In this document: in pieces, positions 41,600-53,390 of the stretch | How positions within the stretch are numbered: the stretch's first letter is position 1 | How the letters are laid out: each line of letters starts with the position of its first letter | NCBI GenBank assembly: GCA_026018925.1 | Contig: JAKSZU010000004.1 | Coordinates: forward strand, 109,303,498-109,367,497 | DNA: 64,000 nt | DNA from: Tupaia tana | Lineage: Eukaryota; Chordata; Mammalia; Scandentia; Tupaiidae | Direction of reading: 5' to 3' | Program-made: the position numbers and the translations under genes | Notes under the pieces: model-generated | Databases searched by the model: none | Told to the model about the DNA's origin: nothing | Seen by the model: the letters and a program-made list of their open reading frames with translations, nothing else

Positions 41600-41635
41600 C
41601 GACCACTTTCATTTGATCTTACTTCATTTTTTGGC

Positions 41636-41870
41636 TTTCTTTTATTATTATTTTTAATTGCCAGAGGACATGTGCACTCACTAAAGAGAAGTGAGGGTGG
41701 AGGGGCCCCTGGTGGGGCCATCTCTCCTCCTGTTGGGATTTGGGGCACAGTCCCCCAGGGCTGCTCTGTTTTCAAGCTGCTGGGCCACGATTCAGGCTAC
41801 AGTTGTCCATGTGAGACCCAGCTCCTCGTGGTAACCACGAGGTTAGGGGCCAGCCCGTCAGCCACGCTTA
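41636..41870 (-). mobile_element. SINE type C, diverged
   Basis: 'aattgccagaggacatgtgcactcac' to 'ggttaggggccagcc'. Confidence 0.75.
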
Positions 41871-42062
41871 ATCTGCGTTTTCTGAACCCCTTCTGACATC
41901 CGTGAAAAGGAGATGGTACCTCGCGTGGAGAGCTGCTAGGGGTAAATGAGAAAATGTGCACGCGTGTACGACAGCGACGTTTCTGCCGTGGGCAGGGCTG
42001 CCCGCCTGTTCCGTACTCACGTTTGTGGCAGATGCGAAGTAGGAACGGGACTTTTGGATAGC

Positions 42063-42310
42063 TTTTTTTATTTCTTTCAGATTTTTAAGATTTTTGTTTT
42101 CAGGTTTTTACCTTGGGGTGCACGTGCTCACCTGAGAGAAAGACAGGGCAAAGTGACACATCACAGCCCAGGGGGATGGCCGCGCCACAGTCTCTTCTCC
42201 TCTCAGGATTATGGTAAGCACACACATGCACCCGGTGTGGTTTGCAAGCTGCCGGACCTGGGACTCAAAAACTGTGGTTGGCCATGTGGGAATCCAGTGT
42301 GTTAACCAAG
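42063..42310 (-). mobile_element. SINE type C
   Basis: 'ggtttttaccttggggtgcacgtgc' to 'ggaatccagtgtgttaacc'. Confidence 0.8.
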
Positions 42311-42482
42311 ATATATATGTTCCAGGCGGCAAATCAGGGTTGTGGATGTTTTGTCAGTTGTCGCTAATACGTGTACCACTGTGGGACGGCTGCTCCAGCT
42401 AATCACACCCCTGACCGTACATCTTCACTTTTGTGTGGGGAGAACACTTGCAATCTACGGTCTTAGCTGTTTTCAGTTATAT

Positions 42483-42607
42483 GAGGGGACTTCAAAAGTT
42501 TGTGGGAAAAAGGAACTGCCAGTTTATTTTGGTTCAGAAAGTTTCGACATCCATGTATAGTTTATTTCATAATGTGCATTTTCTACGAACTTTCCGAAGC
42601 CACCTGT
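42483..42607. mobile_element. mariner-like MITE, second family
   Basis: 'gaggggacttcaaaagtttgtggg' at left; the right end reads in reverse 'ggcttcggaaagttcgtagaaa'. TA-containing flank at left ('ttatatgagg'). Confidence 0.65.
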
Positions 42608-42868
42608 CCACTAATGTTGTCAGCTGTGCTTGCTTGGCTGGTCGCAGTCACTGCATTGAGCCCGTTCCTCCTGCCTGTCTTTAGGCGGCGTGCTGTCCAG
42701 TCCTAACCGGCACAGCCCCGGCACCTAGGCCTGGCAGTGCCCAGGAACGTGTTTCAATAGCAGTGAGACCCTGGGTAGTTTCTTCCCCTCGACCGAGTGA
42801 TAGCAATTAGAGAAAGCAGTGGCCTTTCTTTAATGCTGATAAGGCCCATAAACAGATGCTGGGTACCC

Positions 42869-43119
42869 TCTTTTTTATTTTTTGGTAGAGGTTTTGCCTT
42901 GGGGCATGTGCGCTCGCCAGGGAGAGACAGACAGACAAAGTGAAAAATCACTCTTTAGGGGGATGGCCACCCCCAATTCCTTCTCCTCTGTTCTCTCAGG
43001 ATCCTGGGCACACACGCGCGTGAGCCTGGTATGTGTTAGGCCACTGGGTGCGGGACTGAAACTGTGGTTGGCCATGTGACAGTCCAGCGACGTAACTGTG
43101 ACACCATCTGCTAGGCCCT
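42869..43119 (-). mobile_element. SINE type C/A
   Basis: 'gtagaggttttgccttggggcatgtgcgctcgcc' to 'caccatctgctaggccc'. Confidence 0.85.
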
Positions 43120-43149
43120 GGATATTCTCTTTAAGGGCCAACCTTTCTG

Positions 43150-43408
43150 TTTTCTTTTCTCTTTTTTTTTTTTTTTTTTTTTTTCTTTCTTGTTAGGTTT
43201 TGCCATAGGGGGCATGCCCTTGCCAAAGAGAGAGGGAAAGTGAGAAATCACCCCCTCCAGGGGGGATGGCCACACCACAGCCCCCTCTCTTCCATTTTCC
43301 TCAGAATTTTGGGCACGCATGCACACGTGTCCTTCGTGTTTTTCAAGCTGCTGAATCTGGGACTAGGACTGCAGAATTTACCATGTGGGATCCAGTGCCT
43401 TGGCCCAT
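43150..43408 (-). mobile_element. SINE type C
   Basis: Long T tail, 'ggttttgccatagggggcatgc', 'gtgggatccagtgcc'. Confidence 0.85.
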
Positions 43409-43620
43409 CAACCTATCAGTTTTCTAATTCTCTTGTTTCCAGCTTGCTATATGCTTTAGCTGTTCTTTTCTGTACAAAATACCCTGGATATCTGTGGGTG
43501 ATTGGTTCTAGAACCCCCTGAGGACCTCCAAATCCACAGATGTTCAAGTTCTTTATATGTAAGGGCGTGTCTACACCAAGCCTACCCATGTCTTCTTGTG
43601 AATTTTCAAATCATCTCTAG

Positions 43621-43878
43621 TGGGATCAGCAGTTGGCGTAATGGCTATGTCGCTGGACTCCCATGTAATCGACCATGGTTTGAATCCCAGACCCTGTGGC
43701 TTAAACTCACGGCGTGTGTGTGTGTGTGTGTGTGTGTGTGCCCAAGATCCCGAGAGGAGAATGGAGAAGGGATTGCGACATGGCCATCCCCCCTGGAGGG
43801 TGATTTCTCGTTTTCTGTCTCTCTGTCTCTCTCTGTCTTTCTGGTAAGTGAATGCGCCCTACAGCAAAAACCTCTCCA
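43621..43878 (+). mobile_element. SINE type A in Tigger
   Basis: Full length; 'atctctag' before it and 'atctttag' after the TA repeat look like a TSD. Confidence 0.95.
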
Positions 43879-43880
43879 AA

Positions 43881-43927
<47 letters not shown>

Positions 43928-43952
43928 CATATATATATGTATATATATATAT
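43879..43952. repeat. (TA)n/(ATATAC)n microsatellite
   Basis: Replaces the A tail of the preceding SINE. Confidence 0.95.
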
Positions 43953-44224
43953 CTTTAGTTACTTATAACACCCAACACAATGGGAATGCCATGTACATAC
44001 TGGCTGTCCTGTCACACTGTATTATTTAGGGAATAAAGACAAAGCAAAGCCTACATGCTCAGTGACATCCCAACCATCCACCATCGAAGGCCGACTACCT
44101 AGAACACACCTGCAACAGCGGGACATTTTCCATGTCCCAGTGACTGTGTCTGAGGTCTCCAAGGGCGGACTGTATATAAATACGACAATAAGCTTTGCCT
44201 AGCAAAATTCTACTGCCCCCCCCT

Positions 44225-44457
44225 TTTACAAATATACATATCTATAGCATGTACTCGGAAAGAGAGACAGAGAGAGTAAGAAATTGTCCCCCAGGGGGAT
44301 GGCCACACCGCACTTTCTCCTCCGTTCTCCTGTTGAGATTTTGGGCACGCACATACACATGCCCGGTGTCATTTTTCAGGCTGCTGGGTCTGGGACCCTA
44401 GCAACAGTCAGCCACGTGGGATGTGGCACCTTAACTTCCACACCACCTGCTGGTCCC
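44225..44457 (-). mobile_element. SINE type C
   Basis: 'agcatgtactcggaaagagagac' to 'caccacctgctggtccc'. Confidence 0.85.
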
Positions 44458-44464
44458 AATCTTA

Positions 44465-44772
44465 CTTCCTCTCTTTCTTCCTTCGTTCTTTCTTTCTTTC
44501 TGGGCATAGGGTGCATGTTCTTGCCTGAGGGAGACCGAGAGAAGGAACAGGACAAGTCCCTCCCCCCCAGGTGGGCGGCCACACTGCAATCCCTTCTCCT
44601 CCGTTCTCCTGTCGGGATTTTGGGCACGCATGCGCATGCATCGGGCATGATTTTCGAGCTGCGGTGGTATGGTGGTACTTCCAGATGAACTTGGGGACCT
44701 GGGCCTGTGGTCGGCCATGTGGCTTCCAGTACTGCAGTTCATGTCACTACCAATAACGCCATCGGGCCGGGC
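44465..44772 (-). mobile_element. SINE type C
   Basis: 'gggcatagggtgcatgttcttgcc' to 'aacgccatcgggccgggcc'; slightly enlarged near 44660. Confidence 0.75.
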
Positions 44773-45567
44773 CATTGGTTCTTTCCTGCCTGGGCCTGCA
44801 CCAAGCCTCAGCATCCCCGTCTTGCTTTGCTGGTTCTTCTTCCTTCCATGCTCGGTGCCCTCCATTTGTCCTTTCCTGGGTTCCCTCACGTGTGCTGCTG
44901 TCCCCAGGCACCTCCCTCTGATGTTTCTGGCCTGAGTTACCCAGAACCGAACTCCCGGGGATAGCCAGTCCTCCTGCTCCCAGCCACAGACCTGCTGCTC
45001 CACGCAGATGCACTGGACAGACACCTTCCAGCCACCTCTTGTCACCCCCACCCCATCCATCCACCTCGGCGTGCAGACAGTTGGACTTCCCGAGTTTCTC
45101 TTGAAATTCCTCCTCCCAGCTGGCACCCATTCCTTTCTTGCCTGGATGACCCCCAGTGGCTGGTTTCCCAGCCGCCAACCTGGACCTCCTCAAACACCCT
45201 CCACATTGTGGCTGGAACCACGTAACATCACACTCCTGATCGCCACTGTCCTGGCATTCCAGAGCGGCCCGCCTCCTCCTTCAGTCTTGCTGTCAGCATT
45301 TCCTCCCAGCAGAGCCACTTCCTGTCTCTCCTTCCCCCCGCCCCCGACTGTCAGCCAGTCCCAGCTCTCAGACCCAGAGCTCACTCCCCACCGGGCGCGT
45401 GTGGCTGCGTCTGCCTGACCACACACGGGTCACTTTTCCTTATCTTTCCAAGCTCTCTCCAGCTGTCACTTGTCCAAGCAAATGTTCTGTCGCTCCACAG
45501 CAATCCGAACTGAAGCTCCCGTCCTGTGTTTCCTTCCTCTAACACGTCTTCCTGGGAGACGGTGAGG
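44773..45567. other. low-copy DNA with an ancient-repeat hint
   Basis: 45130-45230 ('cttgcctggatgacccccagtggctgg', 'caaacaccctccacattgtggctgg') resembles an ancient LINE-type relic. No gene recognised. Confidence 0.4.
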
Positions 45568-45786
45568 TGTTTTAATTTTTTCTTTTTTATGAGAGAGGGG
45601 TGCGAGATAGAGAGCTATAGATAGATAGAGAGATAGAGAGACAGAGAAGCACCTTTACTGAGGTCCTCATGTCACAGTCTAACACCAGTCCCAGCACTCT
45701 GTGCACAGTGAGGACCTAGGATATGAACCCATGACTTTTCCCATGCAGGTCCAGTTGTGTTACCCCTGTGCCACTACCTAGCACCC
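45568..45786 (-). mobile_element. SINE type D
   Basis: 'ttttatgagagag', GATA tract, 'gacttttcccatgcaggtcc', 'gccactacctagcaccc'. Confidence 0.75.
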
Positions 45787-45794
45787 AGACTATG

Positions 45795-45885
45795 TTTTAG
45801 GGTGCAGTCTTTTGTCTGTCTCCGCTATGCCTAGAACATGGTAGGTGCCCACAAGTACTGGAGTAAGTGCATTGAGGTACTTTTT
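45795..45885 (+). mobile_element. L2 3' end relic
   Basis: 'cttttgtctgtctccgctatgcctagaacatggtaggtgcccacaag' is L2 3'-end text. Confidence 0.65.
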
Positions 45886-46329
45886 GGGCCATGAACGTGG
45901 GAAGGGCCCTGGGGGACCACCTGGGTCATCCTTTCCCCGGTGAGAGCTGCGAGGTTCAGCTCCCCCACGTGCAGTGCTTGGGAGAGCCGCGGCCAGCGAG
46001 CCTGCATTTACAGCAAAACCCATGGCTCTTCTGCGAGCTCTCAGGCAGGTGTTTGAGTTTTTCGAAGTTGCCGGGTCACGGGTTTTCTGAGGGTGGCAAG
46101 GCTTTGGATCGGCTAGAACACCTTTCATCATGGTGGCTATGCTCTTTTTCTTCATCGAAACCAACGCGTGCACTTGTAGACCACCACCGCCACGCCGCTG
46201 CTGGGGTGCCTAGTACATTCCAGTGCGCCGCCTCGCTCCGTGTGTCTGGTATCCCGTAGTACTGCCCGAGATCGTCTGTGTCCTGAGTCCGCTTTCGTCT
46301 GCCTCCTCTCGTGGTCCTTCTGCTAACAC
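45886..46329. other. low-copy intronic DNA
   Basis: Nothing recognised. Confidence 0.5.
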
Positions 46330-46530
46330 TGGCTGTTGAGCCCCGAGCACTGTCTCTGTGCGAGGTGCTGCTCTGAGCATGCCAGGTGTAACTCCTAATC
46401 CCTCCCAGAAGCCTGGGAGGTAAGGTGCTGTGATGGCCCCGCCTGCCCCTGCGGGAGCAGCAGCACGGAGCAGTTACATGAGTATCCCGGTGCAGGACCC
46501 TTCCGTGGCCGGGCTGGGACTGAAACCCAG
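46330..46530 (+). mobile_element. MIR relic
   Basis: 'cactgtctctgtgcgaggtgctgctctgagc...cctgggaggtaaggtgctg...gggactgaaacccaggcagc' follows the MIR consensus order. Confidence 0.65.
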
Positions 46531-47160
46531 GCAGCCGGGGGCCAGCGTCCGGGGAGCTGGGTCCTGCAGCATCTGCAGCCTCCTGGTAGTTGGCGCTGCG
46601 CAGCTGCCGTTCTTCAGCACGCGTGATTCCGCCATCTGAGGACCCGCTTCCCGACGCAGAGCCTCTAAGACCTCGTACCTTCCCAAGTGATAGCAGAGCT
46701 GCTAACGCTGATGGAATTTCCTGGGTGATAGGAACATCTTTGATTCTAAATCAGCTACTCTTGGGGGCTCCTGGGTAGCGTCAGGACGGGGGCCGGTTGT
46801 GAAGGGAACCAACTGTGTGATCAGATTAGACTCTTCAGCCCCACCCGCAGTCCTCCAAGGGGGAGGGTGTGGGGAGGGGGCACGGGAGGTGGGCAGGGGC
46901 CAAGGTCGAGTGCATCACCTGTGGCCAGCAGCGTTCCCAACCGTGTCTATGGAATGGAGCGCCCGTCAAACCCTGAAAGCACAGGCTTCCGAGACACTGA
47001 CTCCATAGTGCGATGTGATTATAATCTGAACAGCTGCCCCCTGTTACCCAGGTGTGGAGAGCTCTGGGTAGCTGAATTCACGGGGTGCTTGCAGATAGCT
47101 CCACGCGCCTTCCCTGTCCCTTGTATCTTTTCCACCTGGCTGTTCATCTCTAGCTTCCCC
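46531..47160. other. low-copy intronic DNA
   Basis: Nothing recognised beyond a G-rich tract near 46860-46890. Confidence 0.5.
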
Positions 47161-47162
47161 TG

Positions 47163-47682
47163 CCCCCCTCCCCAACGTTTTGCCATAGGGTGCATGTGCT
47201 CTTCTGAGAGAGAGGCCGAGAGAGGGAAAGTGAGAAATCTCCCCCCAGGGGTATGGCCATGTCACAATCCCTTCTCTACTTTCCTCTCAGGATCTTGGGC
47301 ATGCACACACACGTACCTTGCGTGTTTTCTTTTTCTTTTTGGAGAGGTTTTTGCTATAGGGCGTGTGCGCTCGCCAGACAGACAGAGAGAGACAGACAGA
47401 AAGTGAGAAATCACCACCCAGGGGGGATGGCCACGCCGCAATCCCTTCTCCTCCATTCTCCTCTCGGGATCTTGGGCATGCATGCACACGCGCCGGCGTG
47501 AGTTTAAGCCACCGGGTCCAGAACTTGAACCGTGGTTGACTACGTGGGAGTCCAGCGACATGGCCATTACGCTAACTGCTGGTCCCCTTTGCGTGTTTTC
47601 AAGCTGCCTGGTCTGGGACTTGAACTGCAGATGGCCATATGGGATCCAGTGTCTTTAAACACCACGCCACCTGCCACCCCTT
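47163..47682 (-). mobile_element. SINE type C, split by a type A
   Basis: Body 47163-47329; head 47589-47682 ('caagctgcctggtctgggac...acgccacctgcc'). Confidence 0.9.
47330..47588 (-). mobile_element. SINE type A nested in type C, TSD
   Basis: Exact 12-bp TSD 'ttgcgtgttttc' (47318-47329 and 47589-47600). Confidence 0.97.
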
Positions 47683-47689
47683 CTGTAGT

Positions 47690-48427
47690 CTTTATAAGTG
47701 CTGTGTTATACATGGGTCAGCGTGAGTAAAGTGTTCCCTTAGTCTGTGAGGCCAATTTAATTGAAGCCGAGGAGAGGTTCGTGGGAACCTAGTTTATAGC
47801 GGGTGGTCAGAAGCAGCAGCCAGATCCTGGGGTTTGACATCTGAGGTGGGGCAGGGGAGGGGGCCCCTCCAGGTGTGTGGTGTCAGACCTGAGTTCCCCC
47901 TGGAGAACCGAGCGGTTGCTGCTGGGGAGATCCCCGCCAGTCTGGTGGCTAGAGATGAAACGTTCGGGCGGAAGAGTGCGTTTTCTCCTGCATGTTGTCG
48001 GAACCGCCTGCCCTGAAGGCTGCTGGCTCCTGTTTGCCTGTAAAGCTTTTCCTTCTCAGATACAGTATCAATATTTCTACACAAATGCCGCCCCTCTTGG
48101 GAAACCCATGTTTTCCTCCTTAGGGATCGTGTCCCTCGAGAGGTGACATCGTAGCTGGGTAACAGTCACCTGGACCTGAGTAGAATGTCAGTCTCCTTGA
48201 GGTCTGGGAAGCATTTGGGTCATCAGCAGAGTTCTGGGGAGGGGCCTCCTGCAGACGGCGGCCGCTGTCTGCTCCTGTTCATTCTTGCCAGAAGACTAGA
48301 GAGTTAGAGTCCACGTCCCCGAATCCCAAAGGATATACCTTCTTTTGGATTCTGAGCCTCCTGCTTACAGAGCAGGGCCTTTCTAGTCCCTGTAACTATG
48401 CTGATGACAAACAAGGGGCTGCCTTTA
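47690..48427. other. low-copy intronic DNA, about 740 bp
   Basis: Nothing recognised. Confidence 0.5.
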
Positions 48428-48565
48428 TTCACATGTTACAGGACATGCGTGCTCACCGGAGAGAGAGCGGGAAGGTGAGAAAGCGAGCCACGAAGTCTGG
48501 GGCTCGAACAGTAGTCGACCATGAGGGAGTCCAGCACCTTAACCGCCCTGTCACCTGCTGGCCCC
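48428..48565 (-). mobile_element. SINE type B, short tail
   Basis: 'caggacatgcgtgctcaccggagag' to 'ccctgtcacctgctggcccc'; 'ctgccttta' on both sides is a likely TSD. Confidence 0.85.
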
Positions 48566-49403
48566 GAGACTGCCTTTACAAAGCAGTCAGGGAGGGGGTA
48601 AGCCTCTCTCCCTCTAGTGGGAGCAAAGTTTCCCCGAGGGTCCGGATTCCTGGGGTAGCCTGGAGAGGTGACGGGATGGTGATAATAACTGCCCCTTCGC
48701 AGGAGCCTGCGGCGCCAAACCCGTCCCCTGCCGTGGCGGAGCCAGATGGCTCGCAGAGTGTCCGGTGTGTGCATTTTTTTGGGAAGGGTGAGCACCCCAG
48801 GGCCCGCTCCGAGGTAGCCAGGGGCTGTCTTGATGATAGTATCAGCACTCTCCATCTCCGTGGTAACAGGGATCCTGGAAGCTGGCTTGACTGAGATGGG
48901 GAAGTTTTTGTTTTCTAGTCCCAGGAAGTGAGGTGGCGGGTGGGGATCAGCCAGAGAGGGCAGTTTGGACTGTTCCTCAATAACGCGCAGAGTTCTCACC
49001 CGTCGGGCGGGGCGTGGGCGCGGCCTCGACGCAGGTCCGCTGCTGGGGTAGATAACCACCCTGGGGGAGGAAGCCGTGCGGTGCCCGCTGTTGTCCCCTC
49101 TAGCACGTGCAGTGGAACTGGCCCCCACCCTGTGTAACGGGCCGTTTAATTTCCAAATGCCACCACCTCCGGGTGCATGTGCACCCCATCTAAAGTCGAC
49201 CCTGTAAATGATGACTTCGGTGAAAGTTAAAAAAGAAAACGCGGTGTAAAAAGGCAACTCGTGCTGTCTGCGCTCTGCCGCTTCCAGTGCAGTGTCCTGG
49301 GCAGAATTCTAATGCTGGCTGGGCCTCCTCCTCCTCCTCTGGGAAATGGGTGCCATGGTCACGCTGCCTCGGTGGTGAGGACTGCACAGATTACATGTCG
49401 TAG
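48566..49403. other. low-copy intronic DNA, about 840 bp
   Basis: A long - strand open frame (about 48436-49257) has no motif I recognise and overlaps a SINE at its end. No exon call is made. Confidence 0.5.
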
Positions 49404-49632
49404 GGGCCAGCAGGTGCTGTGGTGGTGAAGGCATGGACTCCCACGTGGTCAACTGTAGTTCGAGTTCTAGACCCGGTGGCTTGAAACTCACGCTGGGCAC
49501 GTGTGTGTGAGTGCCCAAAATCCTGAGAGGAGTGGAAGGGAGTGCGGCATGGCCATCCCCCTGGGAGTGATTTCTTGCTTTCTGTCTCTCTGGTGAACAT
49601 GCATGCCCTAGAGCAAAAAAAAAAAAAGAGAA
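49404..49632 (+). mobile_element. SINE type C/A
   Basis: 'ggggccagcaggtgctgtggtggtgaaggc' to 'catgccctagagcaaaa'. Confidence 0.9.
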
Positions 49633-49853
49633 AGAAAAGAAAAAGATTATATACCATAATACTGAGAGGCCATTGGAATGTTGCCTGGCATGTGGTAGAG
49701 AGGTATTAAATGTTAGCGTGCATGAGGAATGGTAACAGACCCTTCTCCCTGCTGTACCCCTCCCCTTGTTCTGATAGTTAGATCAAGTTTGTTAAATTGA
49801 CATTCAGTGTTTACATGATCACAATCATAGAAATGTTCTGACTGACCTGAGTT

Positions 49854-50130
49854 TTTTTTTTTTTTTTTTTCTTTTTTTGGGAGAGGTTTTTGCTATAGGG
49901 CGCGTGCGCTCGCCAGACAGACAGAGAGAGACAGAGAGATAGAAAGCAGGAAATCACCCCCCAGGGGGGATGGCCACGCCGCAATCCCTTCTCCTCCATT
50001 CTCCTCTCGGGATCTTGGGCACGCACGCACACGCACCCGGCGTGAGTTTAAGCCACCGGGTCCGGGACGCGAACCGCGGTCGACCACGTGGGAGTCCAGC
50101 GACATAGCCATTACGCTAACTGCTGGTCCC
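49854..50130 (-). mobile_element. SINE type A, very young copy, TSD
   Basis: TSD 'tgacctgagtt' (49843-49853 and 50131-50141). The body shares private text with the 32314 copy ('agatagaaagcaggaaatc'). Confidence 0.97.
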
Positions 50131-50164
50131 TGACCTGAGTTGATAAAAACAAATAGGGTATTTT

Positions 50165-50330
50165 TTAAAAGAACTTTAATTTATTATATTTTTATTTTTT
50201 AAATTTGCTATAGGGCACATGTGAGAGAGAGAGAGAGACAGAGACTGCAAGGCAGCAGGTCCTGGACTCGAGTCATGGTTGGCTGTGTGAGCGTCCAGTG
50301 CTCCAACCACCGTGCCACCTGCCGGCCCTG
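50165..50330 (-). mobile_element. SINE type B
   Basis: 'aaatttgctatagggcacatgtg' to 'ccgtgccacctgccggccc'. Confidence 0.85.
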
Positions 50331-50628
50331 CAGTGGGGTATTGGTGCCTGGCCTTTAGTTAGGAGTGAGATTAAAGATCGTTGTGTATTTTGTGAGTTGG
50401 CATTTTCCCCACCTCATGGGTTTGTAAGAGGGGTCTGAAATCCCCTGAAGTTCACCTTCTTGAATTCCCAGTGAACGCAGCGAGGCCTTTAGACCTGTGC
50501 AGCTTCCTCATGCCTTCCTGCCCTGTCCTCGTGCAGAAAGCCTTCCCTGCTTCAGCAGTGGGGCTCCCTGGTTGGACGCGGACGCAGTCCGCAGTGAGTC
50601 CGTTAAGATGGTTATGAAAAGTACGGGA

Positions 50629-50886
50629 TGGGACCAGCAGTTAGTGTAATGGCTATGTCACTGGACTCCCACATAGTCGACCATGGTTCGATTCCCGGAC
50701 TCGGTGGCTTAAACTCACACTGGGCGCGTGTGCGTGAGTGCCCAAGATCTCAAGAGGAGAATGGGGGAGAAGGGATTGCGGCGTGGCCATCCCCCCTGGG
50801 GGGTGATTTCTCACTTTCTGTCTCTCTCTGTCTGGTGAGTGCACACGCCCTATAGTGAAAACCTCTCCAAAAAAGAAAAAGAAAAA
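50629..50886 (+). mobile_element. SINE type A, TSD
   Basis: Exact 12-bp TSD 'aaaagtacggga' (50617-50628 and 50887-50898). Confidence 0.97.
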
Positions 50887-50898
50887 AAAAGTACGGGA

Positions 50899-52847
50899 GA
50901 ATGATTGTGGGGTTTCCTACCCCTGTGGCCCACAAAAACGATCAGGCAGCGCTCACAGGGGAATGTCAGACTTAATTACTAGGTGCACCCCCAGGAAGGA
51001 GGGAGCCCCAGGATGAGAAGCAGAGGGAGCTGTGTTCTGTGGGTGTCAGGTGGAGGAGATCTGGGTAGAGACGCCTGCCCACTGTGGGTGTTCTGTGGGC
51101 TCTGGGGCTGCTGGGGAGGAGAACTCAGAAGCAAGCAGGACTTCTCTGGGCTGTGCTCCTGCCATGGGACTTTCTGGCTGTGAGAGGGAGAGGGATGGGA
51201 CAGGGACGGGACGGGGGACGGGGACGGGGACGGGGGAGGGGGCTGGCTGGGCAGGGCAGGGCAGGTGTGGGGCCCGGCAGTGGGGATATGTGGGTGACAG
51301 GGAACCCTGAGGGAGGCGCAGGCTTTGCCTCCTGGGGAAGCCAGGAGCTGGGCGCTAGTTAGACTTTTGCAGAGAAGTAGCCAGATCCTGCTTGGAGAGA
51401 GGCACGCCATGTTGTTTCTGCTGGAAGCAGAGGTTCTCTCCGTTGTTAGCACTCAAGCCTTGTGTGTTGAGCAGGGTGACCCATTTTGGAGAGTGATTTG
51501 CAGTCAGGGAATCCGGAAAACCTGCACGAACTGGAAAAGCTACTTAGAGGCAGGAAAGCCTGTCTCCTGGTCACAGTGAGCCAGGCAGGGCTCCTGCTCA
51601 GAGGGTTTGTTATCAAGGTCGAGAGGCGCCTCCTTCCCCCTTGTCCCGGTGTGGTGCGGTGTGGTGCCTCACTCCACGTTTCCCATCCAGCCTCTGCCAG
51701 GTTTTGCTGAGTCGCCCCTGGCCTGCAGGAAGCCTCTGCAGCTTGGTGGTCTTCTCTTCAAAGCAGGCATGATTCCTAATGTAGAGCTCAGAGGTGCCCC
51801 AGATAAGAGCTTTGGACTGGAGGACCCACAGCGGCACAGAATAGGGAGAAGAACCTGCCAGGGGAGCAGCCCTCTTCTTCAGACGTACATCCAGGGCACT
51901 GGGTCAGAGAGCTGCAAAGTCCACCCCAGGCACGTGGTCTGAGATTTGGGGCGGGCAGGCCAGGATCGCTCCTCTGTTACCACCACTGGTCTTTGGAGTG
52001 GCCCAGGGCCGCCGACAGTCAGGTGGTGCACCCCCGGGGCCTTCTCCTGTCCTTGCTTCGCTCAGAGCAGATTCTCAGCCTCTTCCCTTCATCTTAGCCT
52101 CTCGGAGGCCCTGTTCTGTGTGCCTGGTCTTTTTTCCTGAATCTGGATGTGGTTCCTGGAGTTGACCTCAGAGCCCAGCCTCAGACAGGACTGTCTGCTT
52201 CATTTGAACAGTTCCAAAGTCCTGGCTTCCTTTGCACGTCTCAGAGCTGCCGTGGGCAGTGATGAGTCAGCCACCCAGCAGAGCTGCTCGGAGCCCCCCA
52301 CCCCCGGGGTTACCTCTGGGAGGCTGGGTCCCGCTGTGGGTTTGAAAGTCTCCAGGGCGGAGCACCCACGTGCGTAGCCATCCCTGGGCTCCCGATGCCT
52401 TTCCCTCTGTCCTCCTGAGTCCTTTCCCTGGACTAGGCACAGGCCAGGCTCGTGGGATCGGAGGAGGAGGAAGGGATGGGTGTGTGGACAGACCGGGCGG
52501 GATCCTGGATGGCTCGGGACGTCTGGGAACTGTCGTATGCCCTGTGTGGTTAACGTGGTCAGACGCCTCGGGTATCGGAACTGCTTCATGGCTGCTGTCC
52601 CAAGGCCACCCCGTCCGCCCTGCCTCTGGTTCCTTTTCTTCCCACTGCCCCTTCTCTCAGTTACCTGCCATGGAACTAGCCCCTGCTCAGGCCTGCCCCT
52701 TCCTGCTGAGCTCCAAGGGGCCGCGTCCGGCAGAGGTGCACATCCTGTGGGTCACAGGCCTCTGGAGCGGTGCGCTAGTGCCCGGAGGTCCAGGAAGAGC
52801 AGGCTGTTCTCGTGTCTCTCTCCGGGGTCTAATTAGAAATGGGAAGA
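50899..52847. other. about 1.95 kb SINE-free intronic DNA
   Basis: The longest SINE-free stretch in the left half of the intron. It holds the G-rich tract at 51200-51242 and the source-like segment 51894-51968 that reappears inverted at 54072-54146. Open frames up to about 187 codons show no recognisable motif. Confidence 0.5.
51200..51242 (+). repeat. G-rich GGGGAC-type tract
   Basis: Runs of 3-5 G separated by AC, able in principle to form a G-quadruplex. Confidence 0.85.
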
Positions 52848-53088
52848 GGGGCTGGCACCAGGTGATGTGGCAGTTAAGGTGCTGGACTCCCACATGTCCG
52901 ATGGTGGTTCGAGTCCTGGACCTGGCGGCTTGAACATCACGCTGGGCGAATATGTGTGTGGCCCAAAATTCCAGGAGGAGAATGGAGAAGGGATTATGGT
53001 GTGACCATCCCCCTGAGGGGTGGTGATTCGTCACTTCTCTGTCTCTCTCTTGAGTGTTGGTGCCCTATGGCCAAAACCTAATAAAAAA
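52848..53088 (+). mobile_element. SINE type C
   Basis: 'ggggctggcaccaggtgatgtggcagttaagg' to 'tgccctatggccaaaacc'. 53089-53390 holds nothing recognised. Confidence 0.9.
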
Positions 53089-53390
53089 GCAGGCCAAGTC
53101 CTGGGTCCGCTTGCTACATCCATTATGTCCTCTGCCACCCTCCTCTCCAACCAGGTGTTTGCACAAAGGATCTATCCAAGGAGGAACTCCAGGCCTGGAG
53201 GTAAGCCCTGTAGCTCAGTCCCTCTGTGCCGGGATGCCTGGGTGCTGTCCCTTAACCAGGATGCACTGCGTACAGAGTGCTTCTCTTCCCCACCCCCTCT
53301 CCCCTGGAGGCTTGTCACCCATGACAGTCACGGGGAGCATGTGTCTTGGACCTCAGTGTCATGAGGTCTAGGTACGGTGATAGCGTGGCA

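Larger units (their letters stand above)
43466..44180. mobile_element. Tigger-type (pogo) DNA transposon relic, split by a SINE
   Basis: 'gggtgattggttctagaaccccctgagg', 'caaatccacagatgttcaag' and, after the SINE, 'tagttacttataacacccaacacaatg...tgtattatttagggaataaagacaa' follow a known mammalian Tigger-like order. Confidence 0.7.
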
